The notes under the pieces were generated by a model that was given only the letters and a program-made list of their open reading frames with translations, searched no databases and was not told the origin of the DNA. DNA of 64,000 bases from Symbiodinium natans (lineage: Eukaryota > Sar > Dinophyceae > Suessiales > Symbiodiniaceae): positions 186,001 through 250,000 of the forward strand of contig CAJNDS010002578.1 of the NCBI GenBank assembly GCA_905221605.1. Reading direction: 5' to 3'. The translations under genes and the position numbers were made by a program. Every line of letters begins with the position of its first letter. The stretch's first letter is position 1. Shown here in pieces: positions 20,701-31,757 of the stretch.

Positions 20701-21990
20701 CGATCATTCCTATACGATCCGAGAGCTAGATTTGAATTGGGAGATATCTCAATAAATCTTAAGAATTCATATTGATTAGGATTTAATAGATAAATTTCCT
20801 AATCTAATATCCTAGAAAATTCATGATGAATTATAATCCAAATATCATGATAAATTTCCGAGACCAAAGATGAATAAATACATCTTTTTCTCGATCAAAT
20901 TATCCGAATTAATATTTGAACATATAAATGAAAAATTTGAATCATATCTTTAAATCCCTAAATTTAAGATTCAATATATTTTCAAAGATCGAGACGATAT
21001 ATTTCAAATCATCATTCTAGAAAAAATACCTCCATAACAAATTCATGAAAGAATTATTTGTCCCCAATATCATTAGAAAAAAGAACATAAACCACTATTG
21101 AATTTGATCATTCAAATTCATCGAAGAAATTTAAATTAAATTATCCAAATCGATTCAAAAACAATCAATCTGCCATAATATTTAAATATTTGGTTTGAAT
21201 TTAAGAAATGAGAAATGAATAATTATCCCATAATATTCTTCCAATAAATATATTACCCCCCATGAATCATTTCATAAAAGATAGAATGAACAAATTCTAT
21301 TTTGATTTATACTTTGGCATCCCTCGATTATATAATATTATTTTTTTCAATCCTAAACCCTGGAAATGACAAATATCCTTTTCATTTCTCATTCTTAAAT
21401 GATCATATCTATAATTATCGAATGATTCAAGAATCCACTAATTGTCTATATCTCCCATCTAATATATATCATTTTTCAATTCTTTTAAGAACCTTCATCT
21501 TTTCATTGATTTTCATCTTCCGAAGATATCTCGTAATTCAAGGGAATAATAAGAAATTTCTTGCAAAATAAAATTAGTTCCCCCCTCCCCCATCTCAAAT
21601 ATTCAAAATATTTTGTAGTCTCTAATGAATCCAAAGAAATATTTTTGAATAGAAATCATTCGCATCATGTTCAACAATTCAAATGATCCTCTATTCCCCA
21701 AAATGATCATATAACATTATAGTCAACAAAAAACAATACCTACGTCCAGAAGTATCATCATACAAATCATTCATAAAATCCTCTATTCTAGCCGAAAAAT
21801 ACGATATATATATATATATATATATATCCTATATCCAAAATTCATTTAGTTCTGAAAGAGACCTTTGATATCTTGATTCAATCGTTATGTTGTTGAATGC
21901 CCATGAGGCCTGTCACTTTCTTTATAGGATCCTTTTCTTCTTCGCCATTGAGATGGTACACCAAAAAGTACCACCATGACCACGACCAGC
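20701..21990. other. AT-rich stretch, no gene; (TA)n at 21804-21828
   Basis: Very AT-rich, with only one frame of about 90 codons and no recognised motif. A TA dinucleotide run of about 12 units lies at 21804-21828. The composition changes sharply at about 21880-21900 where the methyltransferase locus begins. Confidence 0.5.
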
Positions 21991-21998
21991 ACAAGATT

Positions 21999-22925
21999 TC
22001 ATGGCCTTATGGCCTCATGGCCTCTAGCAGACGTGGAGCTTGCCGAAGGGAGATACGGAGAGTCCATGGTAGGATTGGTTGCTTTGGCATCTTCAATCCA
22101 CTTCCTCATGATCGCCTTATCGTAGTTTTCTCGCAAAAACTTTGGACTTTGCTTGGCTTCTTCGGTGCTGCACTTCTTGAAGGCAACGAGGTTCATACCC
22201 CACTCGATGGAGCAAATCTTGTCGTCACCTTCCATGATGCCTGAGGCTCCAAGCTCACATGAACCTACGAACTTCAACCGGCACACAAAAAAGCGAAGAA
22301 TGCATGTGCAAGCTGCTCATTTCAGGAGCTCCAATCTGGCGGCGGTGCAGTACATCTATAAATTGTTTGAATTTGGCCACAGCAGACAGATCTGGTCCAT
22401 TCATGACCCCATTGCCGCGTATGTAGTTCTCGTAGCCTTTCTTGCCGTCGGGCCAGTAGTTGGTCTCCAGGTCTTCCACCACATAGAGACCACCCGGATT
22501 GACCGCTGACCACAATGCAAAGAAGCTGTACACCATGTGAGGTGGATCATGCGACCCATCGTCGATAATCACATCCCACGGGCCCTTGTCAAGAAGCAAC
22601 TGCATGGTTTCGCGCTTCGACTGGTCTCCCCGAAGCACCACAACCTTGTCCCAAGAGGTAGCCTTGCTTTCTACATTCTCACTTAGGTGACCATATGCTA
22701 TGCCACATATTAAGGCAGCTTGCGAGAAGTATCTGCTCCAAGCATGGAGTGACCCGCCTCTTTCAGCGCCGATCTCTGCGAGTTTGAACCCAGGCTTGTG
22801 CTGGAATGGTGCCAGCCACTTTTCGTAGTAACGATGGTAGTTATGTCTTGCTGGGCCCTTGTCCGTTGCGGTGCCCTTCATCGCTTCAAGAAGACTGATG
22901 GATGTGACGGGGCTGCCAACTAGAG
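21999..22925 (-). CDS. SAM-dependent methyltransferase, MycE/ElmMIII-like, tandem unit B
   Basis: A near-identical copy of unit A, offset by 904 bases, with the same motifs (AEIGAERGGS, IIDDGSHD, VVEDLETNYWP). The frame is continuous with the C-terminal segment of unit A: one 311-codon frame covers 23190-22255, so the ancestral product could be a core-tail-core-tail fusion. The tail of unit B (22286-21999) is again in another frame, but the base that supplies the AG of the proposed 76-base intron is changed (CCAG in A, CCGG in B at 22278-22281), so splicing at that point should fail. Unit B diverges from A after SASSTS, at about 22033. It may be a dying copy, or splicing may use another site. 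Confidence 0.6.
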
Positions 22926-23828
22926 CTGGAAAGGACGTGGAGCTTGCCGAAGGGAGATACGGAGAGTCCATGGTAGGATTGGTTGCTTTGGCATCTTCAA
23001 TCCACTTCCTCATGATCGCCTTATCGTAGTTTTCTCGCAAAAACTTTGGACTTTGCTTGGCTTCTTCGGTGCTGCACTTCTTGAAGGCAACGAGGTTCAT
23101 ACCCCACTCGATGGAGCAAATCTTGTCGTCACCTTCCATGATGCCTGAGGCTCCAAGCTCACATGAACCTACGAACTTCAACTGGCACACAAAAAAGCGA
23201 AGAATGCATGTGCAAGCTGCTCATTTCAGGAGCTCCAATCTGGCGGCGGTGCAGTACATCTATAAATTGTTTGAATTTGGCCACAGCAGACAGATCTGGT
23301 CCATTCATGACCCCATTGCCGCGTATGTAGTTCTCGTAGCCTTTCTTGCCGTCGGGCCAGTAGTTGGTCTCCAGGTCTTCCACCACATAGAGACCACCCG
23401 GATTGACCGCTGACCACAATGCAAAGAAGCTGTACACCATGTGAGGTGGATCATGCGACCCATCGTCGATAATCACATCCCACGGGCCCTTGTCAAGAAG
23501 CAACTGCATGGTTTCGCGCTTCGACTGGTCTCCCCGAAGCACCACAACCTTGTCCCAAGAGGTAGCCTTGCTTTCTACATTCTCACTTAGGTGACCATAT
23601 GCTATGCCACATATTACGGCAGCTTGCGAGAAGTATCTGCTCCAAGCATGGAGTGACCCGCCTCTTTCAGCGCCGATCTCTGCGAGTTTGAACCCAGGCT
23701 TGTGCTGGAATGGTGCCAGCCACTTTTCGTAGTAACGATGGTAGTTATGTCTTGCTGGGCCCTTGTCCGTTGCGGTGCCCTTCATCGCTTCAAGAAGACT
23801 GATGGATGTGACGGGGCTGCCAACTGGA
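22033..23828. repeat. Direct tandem duplication, unit about 893 bases, period 904
   Basis: 22033-22925 and 22936-23828 are almost identical; each starts with GACGTGGAGCTTGCCGAAGG-type sequence and ends with GACGGGGCTGCCAACT. Only a few substitutions are visible, so the duplication is recent or homogenised. Confidence 0.9.
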
Positions 23829-23902
23829 GTTGGCACATCGCAAAGACAAGACTGCACTTGCGAAAGTCCTTGCAAGTACCCGGTGCCATATGCCACACAC
23901 AC
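22936..23902 (-). CDS. SAM-dependent methyltransferase, MycE/ElmMIII-like, tandem unit A
   Basis: The core frame (23902-23159) has KLAEIGAERGGSLHAWSRYF, a class I methyltransferase motif I, then VVVLRGDQSKRE, WDVIIDDGSHDPPHMV (acidic metal/SAM loop) and NPGGLYVVEDLETNYWP. These fit the sugar O-methyltransferase family of MycE/ElmMIII, often named demethylmacrocin O-methyltransferase-like. The final strand (DDKICSIEWGMNLVAFKK) is in another frame, 23190-22936. A GT-AG intron of 76 bases (23257-23182) with the pyrimidine-rich end TTCGCTTTTTTGTGTGCCAG would join FKQFID to LKFVGSCELG in frame; a one-base indel in T6 is the alternative. The first codon of the open frame is GTG, so the N-terminus probably lies in another exon. 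The frame then runs on into unit B. Confidence 0.65.
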
Positions 23903-24690
23903 CTGGGCATCCCGCTAAATTCTAATGAAACAAACTCTCATATTGTTCTAAAATGGGAACAACCGATTCGTGTCCAGGCCTTATGCTGCGTTGTGAAAGC
24001 TGCAACAGAAGCCTGATCAAAGCATAAAGCGACCCATTTGGCATCCAAGAGGCAAGCACGACCACGAGCAGCTTCCGAGAACAGACCATGGCAGGTACAA
24101 CGTCTTCTGCAAGTTCCGTTGCATATATATATATATATATACATATTAACATATACATCTACATGTGCATCTACATCTACATATATATAAATTTGTATAT
24201 CTACATATTGTATATTTACATATATCCTTGCAACAATAGAAAGGTCGCATTTCAAACCTATGGCACCACATACCGCAAGAATATAAACCTACTCAAAAGG
24301 GACGAATTGATAAGCTAAATCATCACAAACTCGAACGGCTTGAACAATCACTTACGAATGACAGGCCGTGTAACGGACAGCATGTTTTGCTACGGGGAAG
24401 TTGTCTTGTCTGAAACACCGCATGCACACCTCTATCTAGCGAGACATTCACTTCGCCAATGCTTTGGGCGTAGGATCCAAAAACTCTTGATAGAGATCAA
24501 AAAACATTGAGTAAGGAGGCTAATGCAACGCAACAATTCTGGCTGTTCGTGGGCTGGAAATGCTCAGAAATGCATCATTTCTGTATGCTTGAGGGCTCCA
24601 GATGCTATTCATTACATTTCTAGCTGTTCCACGGCTCCAGGCGCAGGAAATACCAGCATTTCTCTCCCAAACGCTGCCCTCGAAAGATTC
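23903..24690. other. No gene recognised; AT microsatellite at 24120-24235
   Basis: A TA-rich simple tract (AT repeats, then ACATCTACAT-like units) occupies about 24120-24235. The rest shows no coding motif; any upstream exon of the methyltransferase locus should lie here but could not be identified. Confidence 0.5.
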
Positions 24691-25190
24691 AGATGCTAAG
24701 AAGAGATTTGCACGGCTTGAGACAGTGGGGGGTTTCGGGGCTCCCCCATCCCCATTTGCAAACAGAATGCTCGCATGACGTGTTTCAAAAAGACCCATAT
24801 GTTCTGAAGCAAGCTTGCACGGCTTGAAGAAAGCGGGAGGGTTGCGCAGCCCCCCCCCCCCCCCAGTTTGCAAACAAACACAATGCTCGCGTGATAGGCT
24901 TCAAAACGATTCATATGCTTTGAAGCAAGCTTCGGGTTGGGGGGATCGCAGCCCCCATAGGCTAACAGAATACTCGGATGATGGGTTTCGAAAAGACTCA
25001 TATGCTAGAGCTTGCAAGGCTTAAAATGGGGGGGTTGGAGGGCCGGGGGGGGGGGGGTGGGTCGCCCCCCCCATTTGCAAACACAATCCACGCATGGGCT
25101 TCAAAAAGACTCATATGCCCTGAAGCAAGCTTGTGCGGCTTAAACAAAGCGCCTGGGGGGGGGCTTTGGGGTGCTTTGAAGAAAGCGGAG
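24690..25190. repeat. Imperfect tandem repeat, unit about 110-135 bases
   Basis: About five copies of a unit with TTTGAAGCAAGCTT, CGGCTT(G/A)AA, a G- or C-homopolymer run, CCATTTGCAAACA, AATGCTCGC and AAAAGACTCATATG. The homopolymer runs sit at the same place in each unit. Confidence 0.7.
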
Positions 25191-25205
25191 AAAGCATAAT
25201 TGTTT

Positions 25206-25231
25206 ATATAGGGTTAGGGTTTAACCCTAAC
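25206..25231. repeat. Short head-to-head telomere-like palindrome
   Basis: GGGTTAGGGTTTAACCCTAA is a near-perfect palindrome made of two inverted TTAGGG-like repeats, in otherwise unremarkable sequence. Confidence 0.5.
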
Positions 25232-25636
25232 ACAGGAAGGTTCAGGATGTGTTTTTGCCACGTCTAGGGTTTGGATGGTGCCAATAGCCGATCGCACACA
25301 AGCGAGGGTTTAGGGTTTTATGTTTGTTTCATTAGGACTATTAATACGGTGTTATATTAGAATACGGAATCTGTCGTAATGCTATGGAATATTCATACTA
25401 ACAAAATGATCAGTAAACAAAATAGCATATCAAAATACATAATCTGATACGCAAGGGACCAAGAGACCACAGAGGACCACCGGACCGGAGGACCACGGGA
25501 CCAGACCAGAGGACCAAGGAGCCAGCTGTCCGGAAGCACAGAAGACCGGAGGAGCGGGGGGCCCGGAGAGCGTTTTTTGATCCTTAACAAAATTTTGCTT
25601 ATTCCTTTTCAAATTGTTTGATCCTTATCATTTTTT

Positions 25637-27553
25637 GCAGACATATGCCTTGAAGTTTCGTCGTGTAGCCGGGGAATTTGTGCTGATGTAAGCAAATTAT
25701 TTGCAGGTGTCTGGCAAGATGTACGATTTGTTTCCTGTGATATTCGTGTGGGGCATGGCAAAATGTGCGATTTTTGCGTGTGACTTGCTGGTATCGATGT
25801 GAGGCATTGCAAAATGTACCATATGTTGCCTGTGAGTTCCTGCGATCGGTGGTGAGGCATGAGCAAGATGTACGCTTTGCTGCCTGTGATTTGTTGGCAT
25901 CTGTGTGAGGCGTGGCAAGACGTACTATTTCTTGCCGGTGATTTGCTGGCATCTGTGCGGGGCATGGCAAGATGTACGATGTGTTGCCTCTGTGATTTGC
26001 TGGTGTGAGGCATGGCAAGGCAAGATGTACAATTTGTCGCCTGTAGTGTTGGTATCTGTGTGAAGCGTGGCCAGACGCACGATTTGTTACCAACATTCCG
26101 CCCTGCCAGTTCTGGGCAGCTGTGCAGGTCCGTGGCCACCAAAGTCCATGCTTGTGCATAGCAGCTAGCCAGGAAACGCAAGCTGATGCTCCGGAATGTA
26201 TGTAGGCTGCTTGTGCAGGATGCGGAAACTAGTCGCGAAGGTGGGTTCAAGAAGCACTTGCTGCACCGCATCAGCGCGGGGGATTTCCTTGCATTCGAAA
26301 GTACTACATCGAAATCAATTTCCAACAAAGCAATCACCAACCTGGTAATTATATCAGTATAATCTTTGCATTAAGCCTAAAGCTCTATAAACCAAATTAT
26401 AAGCCATAGAAACTCTCCCAATTTAAGGTAATATAGAAAATAACATTGAAGCTAAACCATCCAATAGCCCTGACGCCAAACAGAAGAGGCGAAACTTCCC
26501 GCGCGTGCGTTCCAAGAATTGTCACACCGGTTGCCATTTCCTTCGTTTAAAGTATCAGAAATTGGCGATGAGAAGCATCGAACTTGCTATGACATCTTGA
26601 AAGCAGCCCAAGTTGCAAGCGCCGGTCACGGGTGCGTGGGGAAGGGACACGGTCAGTAGGGACTTGCGAGGCTCAGCTCAGCTAGCCTCTGGCACCGTGC
26701 AAGGTCGCCTTTGCAGCCAATGCAGGCCGGGTGCCAGAGACGCTTCTGCGCAACGATGCCTTCACAACATAAAGTTCGCAGTTCTCTGAAGATGATGGCT
26801 GACAAGCCCTGCAAACGCGAACCGCATTTCATGTACTTCGTTGGAACCACGAACATCAGAAACCTCGTCAGGAACGAATGTCGATTCAAGTTAAGATTTT
26901 GTTGCTGCAAAATGCTGTTGCTCACGCCCGCTTGCTTGCAGCATGCTTCTTGGTCCTGGTACGTCGGGTTGAATCCAATCCAAACGATGTTTCAACTGTA
27001 CACCATGGCCATCATCCCCGTGCCACAGCAAAGGTATCCCGATTCAAATAGTCGCCATGATTTGTGTACACCTCGTGGCTCGGGTGAAAGTCTTTGTAAG
27101 CAGCCCAAGATTCCATCGAGTGTTGCTTGCCCTGTTGCATGCTCGTGGTGCCACCTTATAAGACAGCCCCCACCTGCTCACAAAACGATCATCACACCGG
27201 ACTGCGTTCGTTTTTGTTCCATGTGATCAGATTTGCTTCCAAGGTGTCCAAGGCCATCTTCCGCTGCAGCTGCTTGCAGCCTTTGCATCCTTTGCAGCGT
27301 TGTCGCTGGGACCTCAATTCGTACATAAGTACAGTAACCGAATAAGGAAGGTGGATCTTCTGCAGGTGGCTTTAGGGATGCGTATACATCCAAAACGTGC
27401 CCAGTTGGCACAGTCTGCAAAAGCTTCGGGCAAACACCTCAGCGGAACACCCGATGCCGCTCTCTCCAGAGCGTGATCTCTGTTGTGGACCTGGCTGAAC
27501 AGCAAAGACTACAAATAATCTTTACAAACACGCGGGAAACCAAGACCAGGTGC
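25637..27553. repeat. Left arm of a large imperfect inverted repeat
   Basis: The reverse complement of this arm matches 28347-30026. Examples are GTAGCCGGGGAATTTGTGCT (about 25665), CTGCACCGCATCAGCGCGGG (about 26262), ATGGCTGACAAGCCCTGCAA (about 26794) and GTGTTCCGCTGAGGTGTTTG in reverse (about 27430-27450). It is longer than the right arm because it contains a minisatellite (25690-26090); it lacks about 100 bases present at 29290-29390. Frames inside the arm (26711-27226 plus) have no recognised motif. Confidence 0.8.
25690..26090. repeat. Minisatellite of about 55-60 bases inside the left arm
   Basis: About seven degenerate copies of TGTGAGGCATGGCAAGATGT, ACGATTTGTTGCCTGTGATT, TGCTGGCATC. 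The right arm does not carry it. Confidence 0.75.
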
Positions 27554-28346
27554 CTATTGTAAACCCTTTCAACCCTAACCCAATATGTAATACAAAGCCG
27601 TGTAAACTCTCCACCTATACATATATGTGGCATGGACCTTTGGGTATAAATGTGAGGTTTTGTCCTTCTTTCCCGATAAACAGCCATTAAATGCTGTATG
27701 CCTGCAACATGTGAGAGTAGGGTTTATGGCTTGGCAAACCGATTCGTCCTTGGAAGCGACTGGGAAGGTGCCTTTCTCTCTTTCAAGAAAGAAACGAAAA
27801 AGAGACGAGGGAACAAAATGGCAAGTCATCCCCCCAGCTTCTTTGGCTCTTCTTTAGCCTTTTGTGGCTTTCTCACAGGCAAGTCCAGCTATGGCAGAAT
27901 GAGCCGCCGGAAAAATTGAAAATCATGGGAGGGAGAGAGAAGCGAAGGAGGGGGTTCCGCTCCCCTCTCAAACACTTTCTTCATTCCTCTCCTCTCTTCA
28001 TCTCTTGCCTTTTGTCTGCCTCGATGTGGACAGAAATATGAAGAATAGCAGAGTTGAGCAAGGGATATAAAGGAGAGAAGGACAAGCTCTCTGTTCCTGT
28101 TTTCCCAGAGAGTTGTGCAAAGACTGAGTGGGTTTCCTTCCTGTGCTCTCAGACCTCAGACAGCAAAGGAAGACAAAGGATAAAGGCACAAAAAAGGAGG
28201 TCACGCCCCCACCTATGTAAAAATTTCTCTCTTTTCCACTCTGCTCTTACCTTTATTTACCCTGAGAAGAAACGTCAGCGAAGGGGAGTGGCGAGGGGAG
28301 CGTTCCTTTCCCAGTCTTTCTTCTCACATGAGGAGGAGGAGAGAAT
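27554..28346. other. Spacer between the inverted-repeat arms
   Basis: About 790 bases rich in purine/pyrimidine-biased runs (AAGAAAGAAACGAAAAAGAG, CTCTCCTCTCTTCATC). No gene recognised. The style resembles 42.3-44.9 kb. Confidence 0.5.
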
Positions 28347-30026
28347 CGGCACCTGGTCTTGGTTTCCCGCATGTTTGTAGAGATTATTTGTAGTCTTTGC
28401 TGTTCAGCCAGGTCCACAACAGAGATCACGCTCTGGAGAGAGCGGCATCGGGTGTTCCGCTGAGGTGTTTGCCCGAGGCTTTTGCAGACTGCGCCAACTG
28501 GACACGTCAACAATGTTGGCTGGTATGTCGTTTTGCACGCAGGGGTTGGTAGCGAGATGTTTTGGATGTATACGCAATCCCTAAAGCCACCTGCAAAAGA
28601 TCCACCTTCCTTATTCGGTTACTGTACTTATGTACGAATTGAGGTCCCAGCGACAACGCTGCAAAGGATGCAAAGGCTGCAAGCAGCTGCAGCGGAAGAT
28701 GGCCTTGGACACCTTGGAAGCAAATCTGATCACATGGAACAAAAACGAACGCAGTCCGGTGTGATGATCGCTTTGTGAGCAGGTGGGGGCTGTCTTATAA
28801 GGTGGCACCACGAGCATGCAACAGGGCAAGCAACACTCGATGGAATCTTGGGCTGCTTACAAAGACTTTCACCCGAGCCACGAGGTGTACACAAATCATG
28901 GCGACTATTTGAATGGGGATACCTTTGCTGTGGCACGGGGATGATGGCCATGGTGTACAGTTGAAACATCGTTTGGATTGGATTCAACCCGATGTACCAG
29001 GACCAAGAAGCATGCTGCAAGCAAGCTGGCGTGAGCAACAGCGTTTGGCAGCAACAAAATCTTAACTTGAATCGACATTCGTCCCTGACGAGGTTTCTGA
29101 TGTTCGTGGTTCCAACGAAGTACATGAAATGCGGTTCGCGTTTGCAGGGCTTGTCAGCCATCATCTTCAGAGAACTGCGAACTTTATGTTGTGATCGTTG
29201 CGCAGAAGCGTCTCTGGCACCCGGCCTGCATTGGCTGCAAAGGCGACCTTGCACGGTGCCAGAGGCTAGCTGAGCTGAGCCTCCTCTTGCAAGTCCCTTG
29301 TGACCGTGCTGCTCCGGAGCGCATGCTGCGCAGGGACAAATTCACGACGCCAAAGTTCCGAAGTTGAACGAAGCATAAGGTTTGGCATCTGCTTCTTGCC
29401 CATGTGTCCCTTCCCCACGCACCCGTGACCGGCGCTTGCAACTTGGGCTGCTTTCAAGACGTCATAGCAAGTTCGATGCTTCTCATCGCCGATTTCGGAT
29501 TCTTTAACGAAGGAAATGGCAACCGGTGTGACAATTCTTGGAACGCACGCGCAGGAAGTTTCGCCTCTTCTGTTTGGCGTCAGGGCTACATGATGGTTTA
29601 GATTGAATGACATTTCTCTCTATATTACCTTAAAGTTTAAAGTTTGGGGATATATGGAATCTAGGGTTTCATAGGGTTTTAGGCTTTATGTAAAGGTTAA
29701 ACTGATAGCTGATATATTGCTTTCTTGGAAGTTGATTTCGGTGTTAGTACTTTAGAATGCAAGGAAATCCCCTGCGCTGATGCGGTGCAGCAAGTGATTT
29801 TTGAATGCACCTTCGCGAAGAGTTTCCGCATCCTGCACAAGCAGCCTACATACATTTCGACGCATCAGCTTGTGTTTCGTGGCTGACATGGCAACGGACC
29901 TGCACAGCTGCCATGAACTGGCAGGGCAGAATGTTCGTAAGATCATACAATCATTTAGCATGGCTTTGCTTCCATCAGCACAAATTCCCCGGCTGCGCGA
30001 CGAAGCTTAAACTCCATATGGTCTGC
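28347..30026. repeat. Right arm of the large imperfect inverted repeat
   Basis: Matches 25637-27553 in reverse complement: GGCACCTGGTCTTGGTTTCC (inner end), TTGCAGGGCTTGTCAGCCAT, CCCCTGCGCTGATGCGGTGC and ATTCCCCGGCTGCGCGACGA (outer end). The frame 29254-28730 minus is the partner of 26711-27226 in the other arm and shares almost the whole peptide text; that it is open in both arms could be chance or could mark a real exon. Confidence 0.8.
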
Positions 30027-31757
30027 CACAGCATTCACGAAGTGAATGTCTCGCTAGCTAGAGGAGCCCAACATTTCTTAAGTTTTCTTTCTTGTTTGGC
30101 TGTGAGGAAAACGAAGACATTGTTGGGCGTGTTGCCAGTCTAAGCCGCAGGGTTCACCAGCCCCAAGTTTGTGAAAGGATTCTTTTGCTTTACCAAGTGA
30201 AAGTCTACGTGCTCAGCAAGAAATTCATGACGGAGCTTTCCAGGAAGCGGCCTCGGCCAAGCGACTCAGGGTTAGTGCAGGTTGAAGCATAGGGCGGCCA
30301 TAACAACAGGATGGAGATTTAGGTAACGGGATGCAACAAAGAGGGTTTCTGTATTTGGGGAGGGTTCCCGTAATGTTTATATACAAACATATATATATAT
30401 ATATATGTACGGTGTTGATCGTCTAGGCGTAATTCTATGCATAGGGACCAGGGTTATCCAATGGTTTAGGCTTTTCTGGATTGACAGATCTTTCTTATGC
30501 TTCTTTTCTCTAACGCCGCAGTTAACGGCAAAAGCGCAGGCACCACTGCTGCTGTTTCCTGGAGCTGTTTCCGTTGGCATGCCCTGCAAATGCAACCCAT
30601 TAAATTACCAGCGTACAAGAAATGATGTTCATACAGAGATTGCAGATTGTCGAGCTCTCCCTGATCAGCCAACTCCGATTTGTCTTCGTGGTTTCAAGTT
30701 CTTGGGACGCACGACGCGGCTGAATTCATCGAGTGCGCGTGGCGCTGCATGACAAACAGCATCCGGAAACGATTACCTTTCTGACCTCTTATAAGCCCCT
30801 TTCTCCCGCACTAAGCCCTAATCTGCCGCAAGCGTTGCGCAGCGAGCTGGGAACCTGCTCCACTCCGAACTACGTCACGTTCTTGTTGTGGTGAACTCTT
30901 ATCAATACATAAAAACAGTCTTTCTCTTGATCTACTTTTTTCTGAATCATAGCTTAGTTTTCATATCTTTCTGAGCAACACCGATTCTCTTCGTCCCCAG
31001 GAATCTCCAGGAAACAAGATCCGTGGCAACGATATCACCATCGTTGCAACTGCCAGGAACATCGAAACCCTGACAACAAAGGTCAGCTTCGCCATGGTCG
31101 CACAGCACTCCCCTGCAGTGAAAATGCGTTACTATCTGGCCAGCACGACTCCATGCATATATTGCTCAGATTACATGCCTTGGGCTCTTTGGGTGACACG
31201 TGACAAGCATTGCGCGTAGGCAGGCAAGGGATTGCGTGTAATGAGCGACCTGCTTTTGCCCTGCAGTCGCCATGAGAGGGGTTTCCGCTGAGCCTCTTAC
31301 CAAACGTTATGCGGAGAAGGAGCTCTGCCTCTTTCCAGAGCGACCCTTAAGCACAACTTTGACGCATGAAGCTCTGAAGCTTTGATACTTTTACCTGCCC
31401 TACATCCTGACGCCTCTTGCCAACATCATGGTGTTTTTTGCTTTTCGCTCGCAAAGCCTTCCACCGATTAACAAACACTGATGAAACCTAGAAATCCCTA
31501 GCACACCTGGCCTGCGCTGAGGAACGGCTCGCAAAGAGGGCAGCAGCAACTTCGGCGTCCGACTTGCGCAGGAGGAAGCCTCGGGCAGCGGCTTGAGGGC
31601 TGCTTCAAGAGGGCCTTTGGGTTTTGTCCCAATTGTCTGGCTTGTGACCTGACTCAACACCAGCCCCTTTCGTCCAGAGTTCGTGTCGGCTCGGAGAAAC
31701 AACGCTGCAGCACCTTTTTACGGTCGAGCTTTCACTGGGCACCCCTCCTCGCAACTG
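30027..31757. other. No gene recognised; (AT)n at 30385-30406
   Basis: Several frames of 70-115 codons overlap on both strands without motifs. A short AT dinucleotide run is at 30385-30406. Confidence 0.45.

Noticed and set aside
23918-24160. Possible first exon of the methyltransferase locus upstream of unit A
   Set aside because: No in-frame ATG with an acceptable splice pair was found; the open frame begins at GTG only.
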